A stretch of 47,180 bases of DNA from Lachnospiraceae bacterium (lineage in GTDB: Bacteria > Bacillota > Clostridia > Lachnospirales > Lachnospiraceae). Of the stretch, positions 1 to 7,837 are shown one piece after another; within the stretch, counting starts at the first letter, position 1, and every line of letters begins with the position of its first letter. Position numbers and translations under genes: made by a program. The stretch spans positions 1-47,180 of the forward strand of contig JALEIR010000052.1 of NCBI GenBank assembly GCA_022769665.1, in the 5' to 3' direction. The notes beneath the pieces are model-generated. The model ran no database searches, was not told the DNA's origin, and was given only the letters and a program-made list of their open reading frames with translations.

Positions 1-192
1 GTGGTCTCTGTATACACCGAGAAGCACAGGGAAATCGTAAGGGGCAAGCTCCCCATTCTCAGGGAAGAATTTTCTGCACTCTCCCAGTACGCCTTGTTCC
101 TACCCGTTCTCTCACAGGTGGAGGTCATCTCCTGCGAGAGGCACTTCAAGGAACGTTATGAGGTCTTTCGTGAGATAAGAAAATACATCTAA
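1..192 (+). CDS. Unknown protein, probably the C-terminal end of a gene cut by the window edge
   Basis: An open frame runs from the first base (GTG) to a TAA at 190-192, giving 63 residues. The window starts inside or exactly at the frame, so no ribosome binding site can be seen and the gene is probably truncated at its 5' end. The peptide is charged and helical in character (many E, R and K), ends in EIRKYI and has two cysteines; it shows no motif I recognise. It reads towards the methyltransferase gene and is followed by a hairpin and a terminator, so it probably closes a transcription unit of the same accessory region. It could also be a chance frame. Confidence 0.4.
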   Translation: MVSVYTEKHREIVRGKLPILREEFSALSQYALFLPVLSQVEVISCERHFKERYEVFREIRKYI

Positions 193-642
193 GCATAAAG
201 CAGTTTATCGGAATACTCCCTGCTCCTTTATCTATAATAACTATATATCAGCAAACTTCCCTTGCTGCAGAGCAACAGGGGAAGCATATCCAAATACCCA
301 GGGGAGGAATAGTCATTACTTAACAAGCGGGCCATAAAACGGCTCGCTTTTTTTATGTCCAAAAAAGGGAACGCTCGTGTCGTGACTCAAAAAGCAAGCC
401 TCAGAATTTCCTATAATAGAAATATAAGGTGCGGCGGGGGAGAGACCCTTCCCAATCGTTCCCATTTTGTACCTTGACAACTTCATAGCGTAGTCTTTCC
501 AAAGCGATAAGGTCGGCTAGCAAAATAAACACTATTAACACTTATGGATAAATCACTTGAACTAACACTTATCTTTACGAACATTCTTTGAAGCCTTGTT
601 CAAGGCTAACGATACCCATAACCAATTTAACTTAACAATCTC
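193..642. other. Intergenic stretch of accessory region, no gene seen
   Basis: No convincing coding frame is present between the unknown tail and the methyltransferase leader. It contains a hairpin at 256-284 (CTTCCC-TTGCT paired with AGCAA-CA-GGGAAG, loop GCAG), a terminator at 326-354, an inverted repeat AGCCTTG-TT-CAAGGCT near 590-607 and isolated TATAAT-like hexamers (233-238, 412-417) without a good -35 element. A TTGACA occurs near 473 but has no matching -10 at 16-18 bases. Confidence 0.5.
326..354 (+). terminator. Intrinsic terminator
   Basis: Arms AGCGGGCC (326-333) and GGCTCGCT (341-348) pair over 8 positions with one G-U pair and a 7-base loop, followed directly by six T. It would end plus-strand transcription entering from the left edge, so the methyltransferase downstream needs its own promoter or readthrough. 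Confidence 0.8.
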
Positions 643-733
643 GCTTTCCTAGAAAAAAGGGATTTTCTGGGCTGTGTTAAAGTACGCCTTTTTTACCCTT
701 TTCTAGGAAAGCTCCACTCAAGAAAGGAGCTTT
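643..733 (+). promoter_or_regulatory. Structured leader of the methyltransferase gene with mutually exclusive hairpins
   Basis: Two hairpins compete. A long-range inverted repeat pairs GCTTTCCTAG and its A/G-rich extension (643-661) with CCCTTTTCTAGGAAAGC (696-712), with a two-base A bulge. A local hairpin pairs AAAGCTCC (708-715) with GGAGCTTT (726-733), loop 716-725, and buries the Shine-Dalgarno GGAG (726-729) of the gene starting at 739. Bases 708-712 belong to both, so forming the long-range stem should free the ribosome binding site. The pairings are seen in the sequence; that they switch translation is inference. Confidence 0.55.
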
Positions 734-738
734 TAACT

Positions 739-1983
739 ATGAAAAATATCACAAAGGAAAATGGAATTGTTGTTTTATCACTCTTTGATGGCATGTCTTG
801 TGGAAGACTCGCCCTCGAATCCGCACAAATCAAAGTGGACAAGTATATCGCAAGCGAAATCAAAACCTTCGCAATCGCTCATACGCAAAAGCATTTTCCT
901 AGCACCATTCAAATAGGAGATGTCACCAAGGTCTACTACAACAAGTGGAACAAGACGCTTTACAGCCATTGTGAGCGTGAAATCGTTGATTCCATTGCCA
1001 ATCACCCAACCCAAAGTGAATGGACCCCTTCACAAATCAAAGCTTTTGAGAAGAAGCACCTTGAGGTGTGCGACGACGGCAATATCTACAAATGGCTCTG
1101 GAAAAAAGCAATACCTGTCCACGAGGGGCCAATCGACCTTATTTTATCGGGAAGCCCCTGCCAATCCTTTAGCAGCGCCCACTACTTCTCCTATGGCAAC
1201 AAGGAGTATGGCTTGTCGGGAAAGTCGGGACTCTTCTACGAGTTCCTTCGTATTCTCAAGGAGGCCAACCCTACCTACTACTTCTTCGAGAATGTAAAAA
1301 TGAAGAAGCAAAGCGAAGAGGAGCTTTCCAATTATCTAGGAACCAAAGCCTTGCACATCAATAGCAACCTTCTTACTTACCAAAATAGGGATAGGCTCTA
1401 TTGGACCAATATCAAAGGCATTACGATGCCACAAGATGCCAAGCTTAACTTCCAAGACTTTAAGCTTAAGACCTTGCCTCGTGTGGAGCACATTATTCGC
1501 CACAACAAGTTTCATGAGGACAAGCTTCCCCTTACCCTCACGAAATACGAAATCAACAAGATAGCTAAAGACAACCATTGGGCCTACGAGGAAATGAAGA
1601 AGTTCAAGCCTTCCATGACGAGGAAGGAATTTGTTGATGAGCTACACGCTCAACTTTGGGAAGCCACCCAAAAGGTTATGCCTTTCAGAATCAAGATGTG
1701 GGACGCATGCCTCAACAAAGGTCCCTATGCCTCCAAGAACCTTGACCTTCCTACCTCCACCAAATGTGGAGCGCTCACGCTTAAGAACGATAGAACCCCC
1801 TCCACATCTGGACTAATTGCCTTTGGTGACTTCTATCGTTACCTTACACGAATTGAGATGAGTAAGGCACAGGGAATTCCTTACTCCTATACCAAGGACT
1901 TTAGCTACAACCAAGCAAACAACGCCCTAGGCGATGCATGGTCAACGCCCATCATCGCCCATTGCCTTTCTTTTATGAAATAA
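739..1983 (+). CDS. DNA (cytosine-5) methyltransferase, phage/mobile-element type
   Basis: This 414-residue protein should transfer a methyl group from SAM to C5 of cytosine in duplex DNA. Visible motifs: SAM-binding motif I LSLFDGMSCG (about 13-22), motif IV with the catalytic Cys in GSPCQSF (Pro140-Cys141), motif VI ENV (184-186), motif VIII QNRDR (215-219), and a C-terminal motif X region around LGDAWSTP. Between motifs I and IV there are about 70 more residues than I expect for the phage-type family (roughly 60-130, rich in W, K and E). No restriction endonuclease lies beside it, so it looks like an orphan or anti-restriction enzyme. ATG 739 follows AAAGGAG at 10 bases inside a structured leader. 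Its codons are richer in C-ending triplets than those of the core genes to the right. Target sequence unknown. Confidence 0.9.
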   Translation: MKNITKENGIVVLSLFDGMSCGRLALESAQIKVDKYIASEIKTFAIAHTQKHFPSTIQIGDVTKVYYNKWNKTLYSHCEREIVDSIANHPTQSEWTPSQIKAFEKKHLEVCDDGNIYKWLWKKAIPVHEGPIDLILSGSPCQSFSSAHYFSYGNKEYGLSGKSGLFYEFLRILKEANPTYYFFENVKMKKQSEEELSNYLGTKALHINSNLLTYQNRDRLYWTNIKGITMPQDAKLNFQDFKLKTLPRVEHIIRHNKFHEDKLPLTLTKYEINKIAKDNHWAYEEMKKFKPSMTRKEFVDELHAQLWEATQKVMPFRIKMWDACLNKGPYASKNLDLPTSTKCGALTLKNDRTPSTSGLIAFGDFYRYLTRIEMSKAQGIPYSYTKDFSYNQANNALGDAWSTPIIAHCLSFMK

Positions 1984-1997
1984 CTATATAGGGTCTA

Positions 1998-2035
1998 GAG
2001 TTCTCTCCCTAAAAGAACTCGTTAAGAAAGGAGTT
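1998..2035 (+). promoter_or_regulatory. Alternative hairpins around the ribosome binding site of the 101-residue gene
   Basis: GAGTTCT (1998-2004) pairs perfectly with AGAACTC (2014-2020). The same right arm, AACTC (2016-2020), can instead pair with GAGTT (2031-2035), which overlaps the Shine-Dalgarno GGAG (2030-2033) of the gene at 2039. The layout repeats that of the methyltransferase leader, including the ten bases AAGAAAGGAG (720-729 and 2024-2033). The regulatory role is inferred. Confidence 0.4.
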
Positions 2036-2038
2036 TAT

Positions 2039-2344
2039 ATGAAAAAAATTATAAATAACAAATTGTACAACACTGATACTGCTACACTTATCGGAGAATA
2101 TGAAAATGGGTATTCATGTAGTGACTTCTGCCATATGGCGGAATATTTATATAAAAAGAGAACGAATGAATATTTCCTTTATGGCACAGGAGGTCCCTTG
2201 TCAAAATATGGTGAGCGTATAGGAAATGAGATGTGTGGCGGAAGTGTGATAATACCACTCTCTGATAAAGTGGCAAGGGCGTGGGCAATGAAACATATGG
2301 ATGCAGACGAATTTATAAATGCATTTGGTGATGTAGAGGAATAA
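2039..2344 (+). CDS. Small accessory protein of a family common on Firmicutes mobile elements
   Basis: This 101-residue soluble protein begins MKKIINNKLYNTDTA, followed by the pattern seen in a family of small proteins that I recall from conjugative elements and phages of Clostridia: a YDTDTA-like opening, an LYKKRTNEYFLYG stretch, GGPLSKYG, then an acidic C-terminus (ADEFINAFGDVEE). No enzymatic motif or membrane segment is visible and its function is not known. It lies 55 bases after the methyltransferase on the same strand and has a good AAGAAAGGAG binding site. It is the last gene before the terminators that separate this cargo from rlmD. Confidence 0.75.
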   Translation: MKKIINNKLYNTDTATLIGEYENGYSCSDFCHMAEYLYKKRTNEYFLYGTGGPLSKYGERIGNEMCGGSVIIPLSDKVARAWAMKHMDADEFINAFGDVEE

Positions 2345-2375
2345 AAAGGAGAAGCCACAAATGTGACTTCTCCTT
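2343..2375 (-). terminator. Terminator of rlmD
   Basis: AAGGAGAAG (2346-2354) pairs with CTTCTCCTT (2367-2375), extended by CACA/TGTG across one mismatch. Read on the minus strand, the stem is followed by TTTTT, so it ends rlmD transcription. It overlaps the stop region of the plus-strand 101-residue gene. Confidence 0.75.
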
Positions 2376-2391
2376 AGTTCAAACTTTTACC

Positions 2392-2423
2392 GCTAAATAG
2401 CAGTGATGCTATCTAGCTTTTTT
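2392..2423 (+). terminator. Terminator of the accessory pair
   Basis: GCTAAATAGCA (2392-2402) pairs with TGCTATCTAGC (2407-2417), one mismatch and a GTGA loop, followed by six T. With the minus-strand terminator at 2343-2375 it insulates the accessory genes from rlmD. Confidence 0.8.
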
Positions 2424-2440
2424 GTTATGTCACCAGAAAA

Positions 2441-4219
2441 CTATATCAATCCAAAATGCTTTAAGGCATCTAAGATTGCCTCTTCCTTTTCTGGAGGACA
2501 CATAGGCTGTCTTGAATCTTCTGTTTTAGGTAGATTGTAATTCTCGCCCAGCTCTAGACCGCACTTTCTCTTTATTTGTGCAATATACAGATTACTTACT
2601 TTTAATCCATACTTTTCAAGTACATATTCCGAAATCTCTTTATAGGTAGCTTTTCTGTATGTTCTAATGCCTAATGCTGGAACATCAATATCAAAAGAAA
2701 CTGTTTCTGTGTTTTTCCTACCTAAAAGGACAACCGTCTCCACATGCACCGTCATTCCAAACTGATCAACGCCCCGAATCCTCGTAACTTCATATCCTCC
2801 GTCGCAGAGAATTCTTAAATCTCTTGCCAGGGTTGCGGAATCGCAGCTGACATACACAATGCGCTTCGGTTGCATTTTGAGCATGGTATCGAGGCAAGCC
2901 TCGTCGCAGCCCTTACGGGGCGGGTCGACTACAATGACATCGGGGTGGCGCATATTGGAATTCATCTCTTCATAAAACTTCGGCAGTACCTCCTCCGCCT
3001 TACCCACAAAAAACTCAGCGTTTGTAATCCCGTTTCGTTCAGCATTTTCTCTTGCATCCTCAATGGCCTGCGGGATAATCTCAACACCGCATACCTTTTT
3101 TGCGCTGTCTGCAAGAAACAGGGAGATTGTGCCGATACCGCAGTACAAATCCCAGACGGTCTCCTGTCCCGTTAATCCGGCATATTCCAACGCAAGACTG
3201 TAGAGCTTCTCCGTCTGTACGGGATTGACCTGGTAAAAGGACAGAGGAGAAATGTGAAAGGTCAGTTCCTTTCCGGTAAAAGGATATCCGGGTTTTGTCA
3301 TGTCCCGGACATGAATGGTATCGGAGATGGTGTCGCGTCCCCAAAGGGTATAAACCTCCTTACCCATGATGACATTGGTTTTTTCCCGATTGATGCTGAC
3401 AGATATACAGGTCATTCCCGGAATTACAGTCAATTTTTTCAAAAGCCTTTCCTGCTTGGGTAAAAAGTCTGCCCGCGTCGGATTTAAATCCCCCAATTCT
3501 GCCGATTGCACGCTGCTCTTGCTCTGTTGCCGGACAGTAGAGGCAGGAGGCTCTCTGTTAATCACCAGGCATACCATAATTTCTCCGCTGGTAAAGCCCT
3601 TCCGGATCAATACATGCCGTACCAGACCTTTCCCGGTCTCTTCGTCATATGCACTGACCTTATTTTCACGCATATATTCCAGAATCCGTTCCAGAATCTC
3701 CTTATTTTCTGCTGCGCCAAGGGCACAGTCCGTGTTTGCAATAATGGAATGCGTCCGTCCGGCATAAAACCCGGTGACAATATTGCCGTCTTTATCGGTA
3801 CCGACAGGGTACTGCGCCTTGTTCCGATAGTGCCATGGCTCGTCCATTCCGACAATGGGCTCCATCCGCGCATCTACATACTCCGGTTCAAAGCCGCCGA
3901 TGCGAATCAGATTATTTCGAATCTTCTCCTGCTTGAACTGCAACTGTTTCTCATAGGAAAGTGCCTGAAGCTGGCAGCCGCCGCACTGTCTGTAGTATTT
4001 ACATTTCGGCTCTGCACGGTAAGGAGAGGGCGTCAAAAGCTTCTCCAGTCTGGCATAGGCATAGTTCTTTTTTGGTTTTACGATTCTTGCTTCAACAGTA
4101 TCGCCTACTACGGCATCCTTGACAAACAAAGTGAAGCCATCGGATTTACCAATGCCTTCCCCTTCGCTTCCCATATCTTCGATTGTCACTGTCACAATGT
4201 CGTTTTTCTTAAAATCCAT
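2441..4219 (-). CDS. rlmD: 23S rRNA (uracil-C5)-methyltransferase, RlmD/RumA family, with C-terminal extension
   Basis: The protein should methylate C5 of a uridine in 23S rRNA using SAM. Domains in order: TRAM RNA-binding domain (about 3-60); Fe-S cysteines C73, C79, C82 and C165; SAM-binding DLYCGIGTI (about 357-365); DPPRKGCDE (432-440); and the catalytic Cys458 in YVSCD. At 592 residues it is longer than usual (about 450). Two parts account for this: a Ser/Gln-rich insertion at about 222-252, and a 90-residue C-terminal module (about 503-592: KATYKEISEYV, CGLELGENY, MCPPEKEEAI) that I recall also as a free-standing small protein in Clostridia. The gene ends 17 bases from the terminator of mobile-looking genes. 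Family assignment is firm; the target base and the role of the extra module are not. Confidence 0.93.
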   Translation of the reverse strand: MDFKKNDIVTVTIEDMGSEGEGIGKSDGFTLFVKDAVVGDTVEARIVKPKKNYAYARLEKLLTPSPYRAEPKCKYYRQCGGCQLQALSYEKQLQFKQEKIRNNLIRIGGFEPEYVDARMEPIVGMDEPWHYRNKAQYPVGTDKDGNIVTGFYAGRTHSIIANTDCALGAAENKEILERILEYMRENKVSAYDEETGKGLVRHVLIRKGFTSGEIMVCLVINREPPASTVRQQSKSSVQSAELGDLNPTRADFLPKQERLLKKLTVIPGMTCISVSINREKTNVIMGKEVYTLWGRDTISDTIHVRDMTKPGYPFTGKELTFHISPLSFYQVNPVQTEKLYSLALEYAGLTGQETVWDLYCGIGTISLFLADSAKKVCGVEIIPQAIEDARENAERNGITNAEFFVGKAEEVLPKFYEEMNSNMRHPDVIVVDPPRKGCDEACLDTMLKMQPKRIVYVSCDSATLARDLRILCDGGYEVTRIRGVDQFGMTVHVETVVLLGRKNTETVSFDIDVPALGIRTYRKATYKEISEYVLEKYGLKVSNLYIAQIKRKCGLELGENYNLPKTEDSRQPMCPPEKEEAILDALKHFGLI

Positions 4220-4255
4220 TTTTCGTACTCTTCCATCTGCTTTTATTGCTTAACT

Positions 4256-4287
4256 GCAAAAAGTTACAGCCGCCCGAAAGGACGGCT
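4256..4287 (-). terminator. Terminator after the flavodiiron protein gene
   Basis: On the minus strand AGCCGTCC and GGGCGGCT (4280-4287 and 4268-4275) form an 8-pair stem with a TTTC loop, then GTAACTTTTTG. The T-run is slightly delayed. It lies between the flavodiiron gene and rlmD, so rlmD probably has its own promoter or receives readthrough. Confidence 0.6.
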
Positions 4288-4296
4288 TTCACCACA

Positions 4297-5445
4297 TTAC
4301 GCTAATTCTTCCGCCAATGCTTCTATCTTGACTTTGTCTGCTTGTTTCATGGCAGATAAAATGCTGACTGTATTTTCTGTAAAGGTGATTTCCTTACAGC
4401 CCTCCAGCAGACCCCGCATCACCTTAGCCGCTGTCGGCGCCCAAGATCCGTTCTCGATAAACGCAACGGTTCTCTTTTGATAAGCCCTCTCTGTCAGTCT
4501 GGATATAAAATCATTCATGAAAGGATTGATTCCGTTGTTATACGTATTGCATGCCAGCACCAGTTTCCCGTAACGGAAGGCATCTTCAACAGCTTCTGTC
4601 ATGTCTGTCCTTGCCAAATCATGAATGGCTGTTTTAACACCTTTCTTTTCCAAAATCTCTGCCAGGTACAAAGCCGCTTCCCCGGTATGTCCGTAAACAG
4701 AGGCGTAAGCAATGGTCACACCCTCGCTTTCCACACCGTAGGATGACCAGGTATTGTACAAATCCAGATAGTATCCGAGATTCTCGGTTAAAACCGGTCC
4801 GTGTAACGGACAGATAATCTGTATATCCAATGCTGCTGCCTTCTTCAGTACATTCTGTACCTGCATGCCGTACTTGCCTACAATTCCAAAGTAGTAACGT
4901 CTTGCTTCACATGCCCATTCTTCTTCCACATCCAATGCCCCGAACTTACCGAAACCGTCCGCAGAAAAGAGAACTTTATCCTTTTTGTCGTAGGTCATCA
5001 TGACTTCAGGCCAATGCACCATGGGCGCAAAAATGAACTGTAAAGTGTGAGTACCCAGCTCCAGCTCACCCCCGTTTGCGGCAGTGATTTGTCTGTCTCC
5101 CAGACTTAAGTCAAAAAACTGTGTCAGCATCTTAAATGCCGGAGGAGTAGCCACAATCTTTGCCTGAGGATATTTTTCCAAAAATAGGGGAATATTTGCC
5201 GAATGGTCCGGCTCCATATGCTGAACAATCAGATAATCAGGAGTCCTCCCCTGCAACGCTTCTTCCACATGGGCAATCCATTGTTTTCCGAAGTGTACAT
5301 CCACAGTATCCATCACAGCAACTTTTTCATCCAGAATAACATAAGAATTATACGCCATACCGTTAGGTACAGTATACTGCCCTTCAAACAAATCTACCTC
5401 GTGGTCGTTGACACCAACGTACAAAATATCATCTGTCACTCTCAT
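4297..5445 (-). CDS. fprA: Flavodiiron protein (A-type flavoprotein)
   Basis: A cytoplasmic enzyme reducing O2 to water or NO to N2O, used by anaerobes for oxidative or nitrosative defence. The N-terminal metallo-beta-lactamase-like domain carries the di-iron ligands in the order known for the family: His76-x-Glu78-x-Asp80-His81, His144, Asp163 and His215. The C-terminal flavodoxin domain (about 244-380) begins at TIAYASVYGHTGEAA, the FMN phosphate loop. The length of 382 residues matches the simple class without rubredoxin, so an external rubredoxin or flavin reductase is needed and none is encoded nearby. It lies 64 bases after yhaM on the same strand and is followed by a terminator. Confidence 0.93.
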   Translation of the reverse strand: MRVTDDILYVGVNDHEVDLFEGQYTVPNGMAYNSYVILDEKVAVMDTVDVHFGKQWIAHVEEALQGRTPDYLIVQHMEPDHSANIPLFLEKYPQAKIVATPPAFKMLTQFFDLSLGDRQITAANGGELELGTHTLQFIFAPMVHWPEVMMTYDKKDKVLFSADGFGKFGALDVEEEWACEARRYYFGIVGKYGMQVQNVLKKAAALDIQIICPLHGPVLTENLGYYLDLYNTWSSYGVESEGVTIAYASVYGHTGEAALYLAEILEKKGVKTAIHDLARTDMTEAVEDAFRYGKLVLACNTYNNGINPFMNDFISRLTERAYQKRTVAFIENGSWAPTAAKVMRGLLEGCKEITFTENTVSILSAMKQADKVKIEALAEELA

Positions 5446-5481
5446 TTCCCCAACTTCCTTTCTGTACTACTCATTTTTTAC

Positions 5482-5499
5482 GACAGCTTTGAAGCTGTC
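5482..5499 (-). other. Perfect hairpin between yhaM and fprA
   Basis: GACAGCT-TTGA-AGCTGTC is a perfect 7-pair stem 11 bases after the yhaM stop. Read on the minus strand it is followed by GTAAAAAATG, not a T-run, so it is not a standard terminator. It may instead shield the 3' end of the yhaM mRNA. Confidence 0.4.
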
Positions 5500-5509
5500 A
5501 AACTTTCTC

Positions 5510-6454
5510 TTACAGTTTAGTGGCACGCAAATTGGATTCAAACAATCTGTTATAACCCAGCCATCCTGCATTTTCCGTATTGTTTTCCAGTATTTCTTTA
5601 AAGGTCTCCAGTTTTGCATCCGTATCATCCGCATAGTTGAGAGCAAGTGCCTCAATTAATGCGGGAATCTTCGGAGAACCATACTCATACTTGCCATGGT
5701 GGGCAAGAATACAATGTTGTACCTCTGCAAGAAGACCGTGTGGAAATCCGTCTATTTTGGCTGCTCTCTCCGCAACCATCTGGGCACCCATGACAATATG
5801 TCCCAAAAGCTGACCGTCATCTGTGTAATCGTTCTCCGGAAAAGGGGAAATCTCCTTTGTCTTTCCGATATCGTGGCACATAGCTGCAGTCAGCAATAAG
5901 TCTCTTTTCAAAACCGGATATGCGCTGCAATAGTAATCACACAGCTTTGTCACACTCAACGTATGTTCCAAAAGTCCGCCGATAAAGCCATGATGCACTG
6001 TTTTTGCAGCAGATGAATTCCGAAATACTTCCGAAAAAGCTTCATCCTCCACAAAGAAAGCTTCCAACAGCTTCTTCAGGTAAGGATTTTCAATACTATG
6101 AATCAATCCTTTCAGTTCACTGTACATCGTTCCAATATCCTTGGAACTTACAGGCAGATAATCCGCAGGATTGTACTCTCCTTCCCGGCAAACACGAATC
6201 CTCTTTACGCTGATTTGAAGTGCTCCCTGAAAATTATTGACATCTCCGTACACTTCAATGTAATCCGGTGCATCATAATCTCCGATTCCCGGATTATTGG
6301 GCTCCCATACCTTTGCATCAATGGTTCCCGTCTTATCCTGTAGTATCACACTTTCATAGGGCTTTCCGTTTTTTGTCACCGCAGACTGCTTGTGCTTGCA
6401 GAGATAGATATCAAAAACTCTGTCTCCTTCTTTTAAATCCTTGATATATTTCAT
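5510..6454 (-). CDS. yhaM: 3'-5' exoribonuclease YhaM family
   Basis: A single-strand exonuclease that trims RNA (and DNA in vitro) from the 3' end. An N-terminal OB fold (about 10-95, with KNGKPYESVILQDKTG) precedes an HD phosphohydrolase domain (about 155-300). The metal-site motifs visible are HHGFIGGLLEHT, MCHDIGKTKEI and CILAHHGKYE. The length of 314 residues equals that known for Bacillus YhaM. Its ATG overlaps the stop of the upstream HtrA-like gene (TAATG, 6456-6452), so the two are translationally coupled. Confidence 0.92.
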   Translation of the reverse strand: MKYIKDLKEGDRVFDIYLCKHKQSAVTKNGKPYESVILQDKTGTIDAKVWEPNNPGIGDYDAPDYIEVYGDVNNFQGALQISVKRIRVCREGEYNPADYLPVSSKDIGTMYSELKGLIHSIENPYLKKLLEAFFVEDEAFSEVFRNSSAAKTVHHGFIGGLLEHTLSVTKLCDYYCSAYPVLKRDLLLTAAMCHDIGKTKEISPFPENDYTDDGQLLGHIVMGAQMVAERAAKIDGFPHGLLAEVQHCILAHHGKYEYGSPKIPALIEALALNYADDTDAKLETFKEILENNTENAGWLGYNRLFESNLRATKL

Positions 6455-7782
6455 TATTTTGCCTCTCCCGCTTCCATTGTGAATTTCATTTCCTTATACT
6501 CATCCTGGGATTTCCGTTTTACCGTCATTTCAATTGTCTTTCCCGGCTCCAGCTGCATCACAATATTGGTATATTCATTAAATGTACTGATATTCCTGCC
6601 GTCAATATTGATAATGACATCGCCCTGTTGAATTCCTGCCAGCATAGCGGGGGAATCCATATCCATCTTCTTTACAAAGCCTCCCAACGGCACTCCCAGT
6701 TCTCCGCTGGCTTCCGGTGTCACATTCAGCCCGCTGATTCCCAGATAAGCAATCTCACTTCCGTTTGACAACTTTTCAATAATTTTTTTCATCTCTGTAA
6801 TTCCGTATGCATAAATAATATTTTTCATATCGGAACCGGACTTATTTCCGGTGATGATACCTACCACCTGACCATCCAAATTAAAAAGTACTCCGCTGGC
6901 ATTCTGACTTCCGATAATATCTGTCTGAATAATTTTATAATTTCTGTCCGGTACGGAGTATGTAGAACTTGCCGAAGTAATCATGCCATATCCGATGGAA
7001 TTGCTTGTGCCCATGGGACTTCCCATTGCAATAACAGGCATGCCCAAAAGCTTTGTATTAGATGAACCAAGAACGGGATAAGCAAGCTTTTCTTTCTTCA
7101 TTCCGACAGGTAAGTCTTCAAGAGACACTGCCAGCACCGCAAGATTGGTATAGCTGTCTGTCTGCTTTATCTGTGCATCTACCTGATCTCCGGTATAAAA
7201 AGTCAGTGTCAGACTTTCCGCCGAGCTGAGATAAGATGCATCCGTCAAAATCAAAAGTTCTTTTCCGTTATCGGTGATAATGATTCCGGAGGTTTGACTC
7301 TTACTTTCCTGCACATTATTAAACCAGTCTATATTGGATGTCACAACCGTTACCGTAACCATATAGTGATTCAATTCCGTCACATAGTTGGATAATGCCG
7401 CATAAATTTCCTTGTAATTCTGTCTGTCTAATACAACACCGGAAAGAATTTCATCAATTTGCTCTTTTTCCAGTACCACGCCTTCCTGCTCTTCTTCGGG
7501 GACAGGGCTTTCCGTGGGAAGATTTTCCGCCAACATATCCTCCGGTGACATCTCCTCCAAATCCTCCGGAAGTACCACAATCTGCGGCTCTTCCTCGGGA
7601 TACAGCCAGTTGCTGATAACCGGTTCCAGCACAAGGAAAGTAAAGCAGGCAATCAGTCCGAAAATCACAGCCATAGCCGCTGTTAGGATGGTTCTTCTGA
7701 GAAGCTTCTTTCGATTAATCGGACGCTCCTTGATTCTTTCTATCATAAAATCATTTTGATTATTTTGTTCTTTCTCAGGCAT
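6454..7782 (-). CDS. Membrane-anchored HtrA/DegP-like protein with degenerate protease domain and PDZ domain
   Basis: Layout: a cytoplasmic basic N-terminus, one membrane segment (about 31-52), an acidic Pro/Glu linker (61-105), a trypsin-like domain (about 135-335) and a PDZ domain (about 346-437). HtrA proteases need His, Asp and Ser. At the corresponding places this protein has ILTDASYL (179-186) instead of TNNHV, YTNLAVL (Asn213) instead of TDLAVL, and GSQNASGV (291-298) instead of GNSGGP. All three catalytic residues appear to be gone while the fold signature (SGIII, GYGMITS, NLDGQVVGI) remains. It is therefore probably a non-proteolytic binding or scaffold protein outside the membrane. 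It is coupled to yhaM by a TAATG overlap. Confidence 0.85.
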   Translation of the reverse strand: MPEKEQNNQNDFMIERIKERPINRKKLLRRTILTAAMAVIFGLIACFTFLVLEPVISNWLYPEEEPQIVVLPEDLEEMSPEDMLAENLPTESPVPEEEQEGVVLEKEQIDEILSGVVLDRQNYKEIYAALSNYVTELNHYMVTVTVVTSNIDWFNNVQESKSQTSGIIITDNGKELLILTDASYLSSAESLTLTFYTGDQVDAQIKQTDSYTNLAVLAVSLEDLPVGMKKEKLAYPVLGSSNTKLLGMPVIAMGSPMGTSNSIGYGMITSASSTYSVPDRNYKIIQTDIIGSQNASGVLFNLDGQVVGIITGNKSGSDMKNIIYAYGITEMKKIIEKLSNGSEIAYLGISGLNVTPEASGELGVPLGGFVKKMDMDSPAMLAGIQQGDVIINIDGRNISTFNEYTNIVMQLEPGKTIEMTVKRKSQDEYKEMKFTMEAGEAK

Positions 7783-7837
7783 GGATACTCCTTTCTCGAC
7801 TCTCTCAGTATACAGAATCAGGGCTGAAAAGTAAAGG

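Noticed and set aside
473-500. TTGACA as a promoter of the methyltransferase
   Set aside because: No -10-like hexamer occurs at 16-18 bases downstream.
3506-4480. A 324-residue plus-strand frame opposite rlmD and the flavodiiron gene
   Set aside because: It covers two well-recognised minus-strand genes, its peptide has no family pattern, and it has no binding site; it is an antisense shadow.
5482-5499. The yhaM-fprA hairpin as an intrinsic terminator
   Set aside because: The minus-strand continuation is A-rich rather than a T-run.
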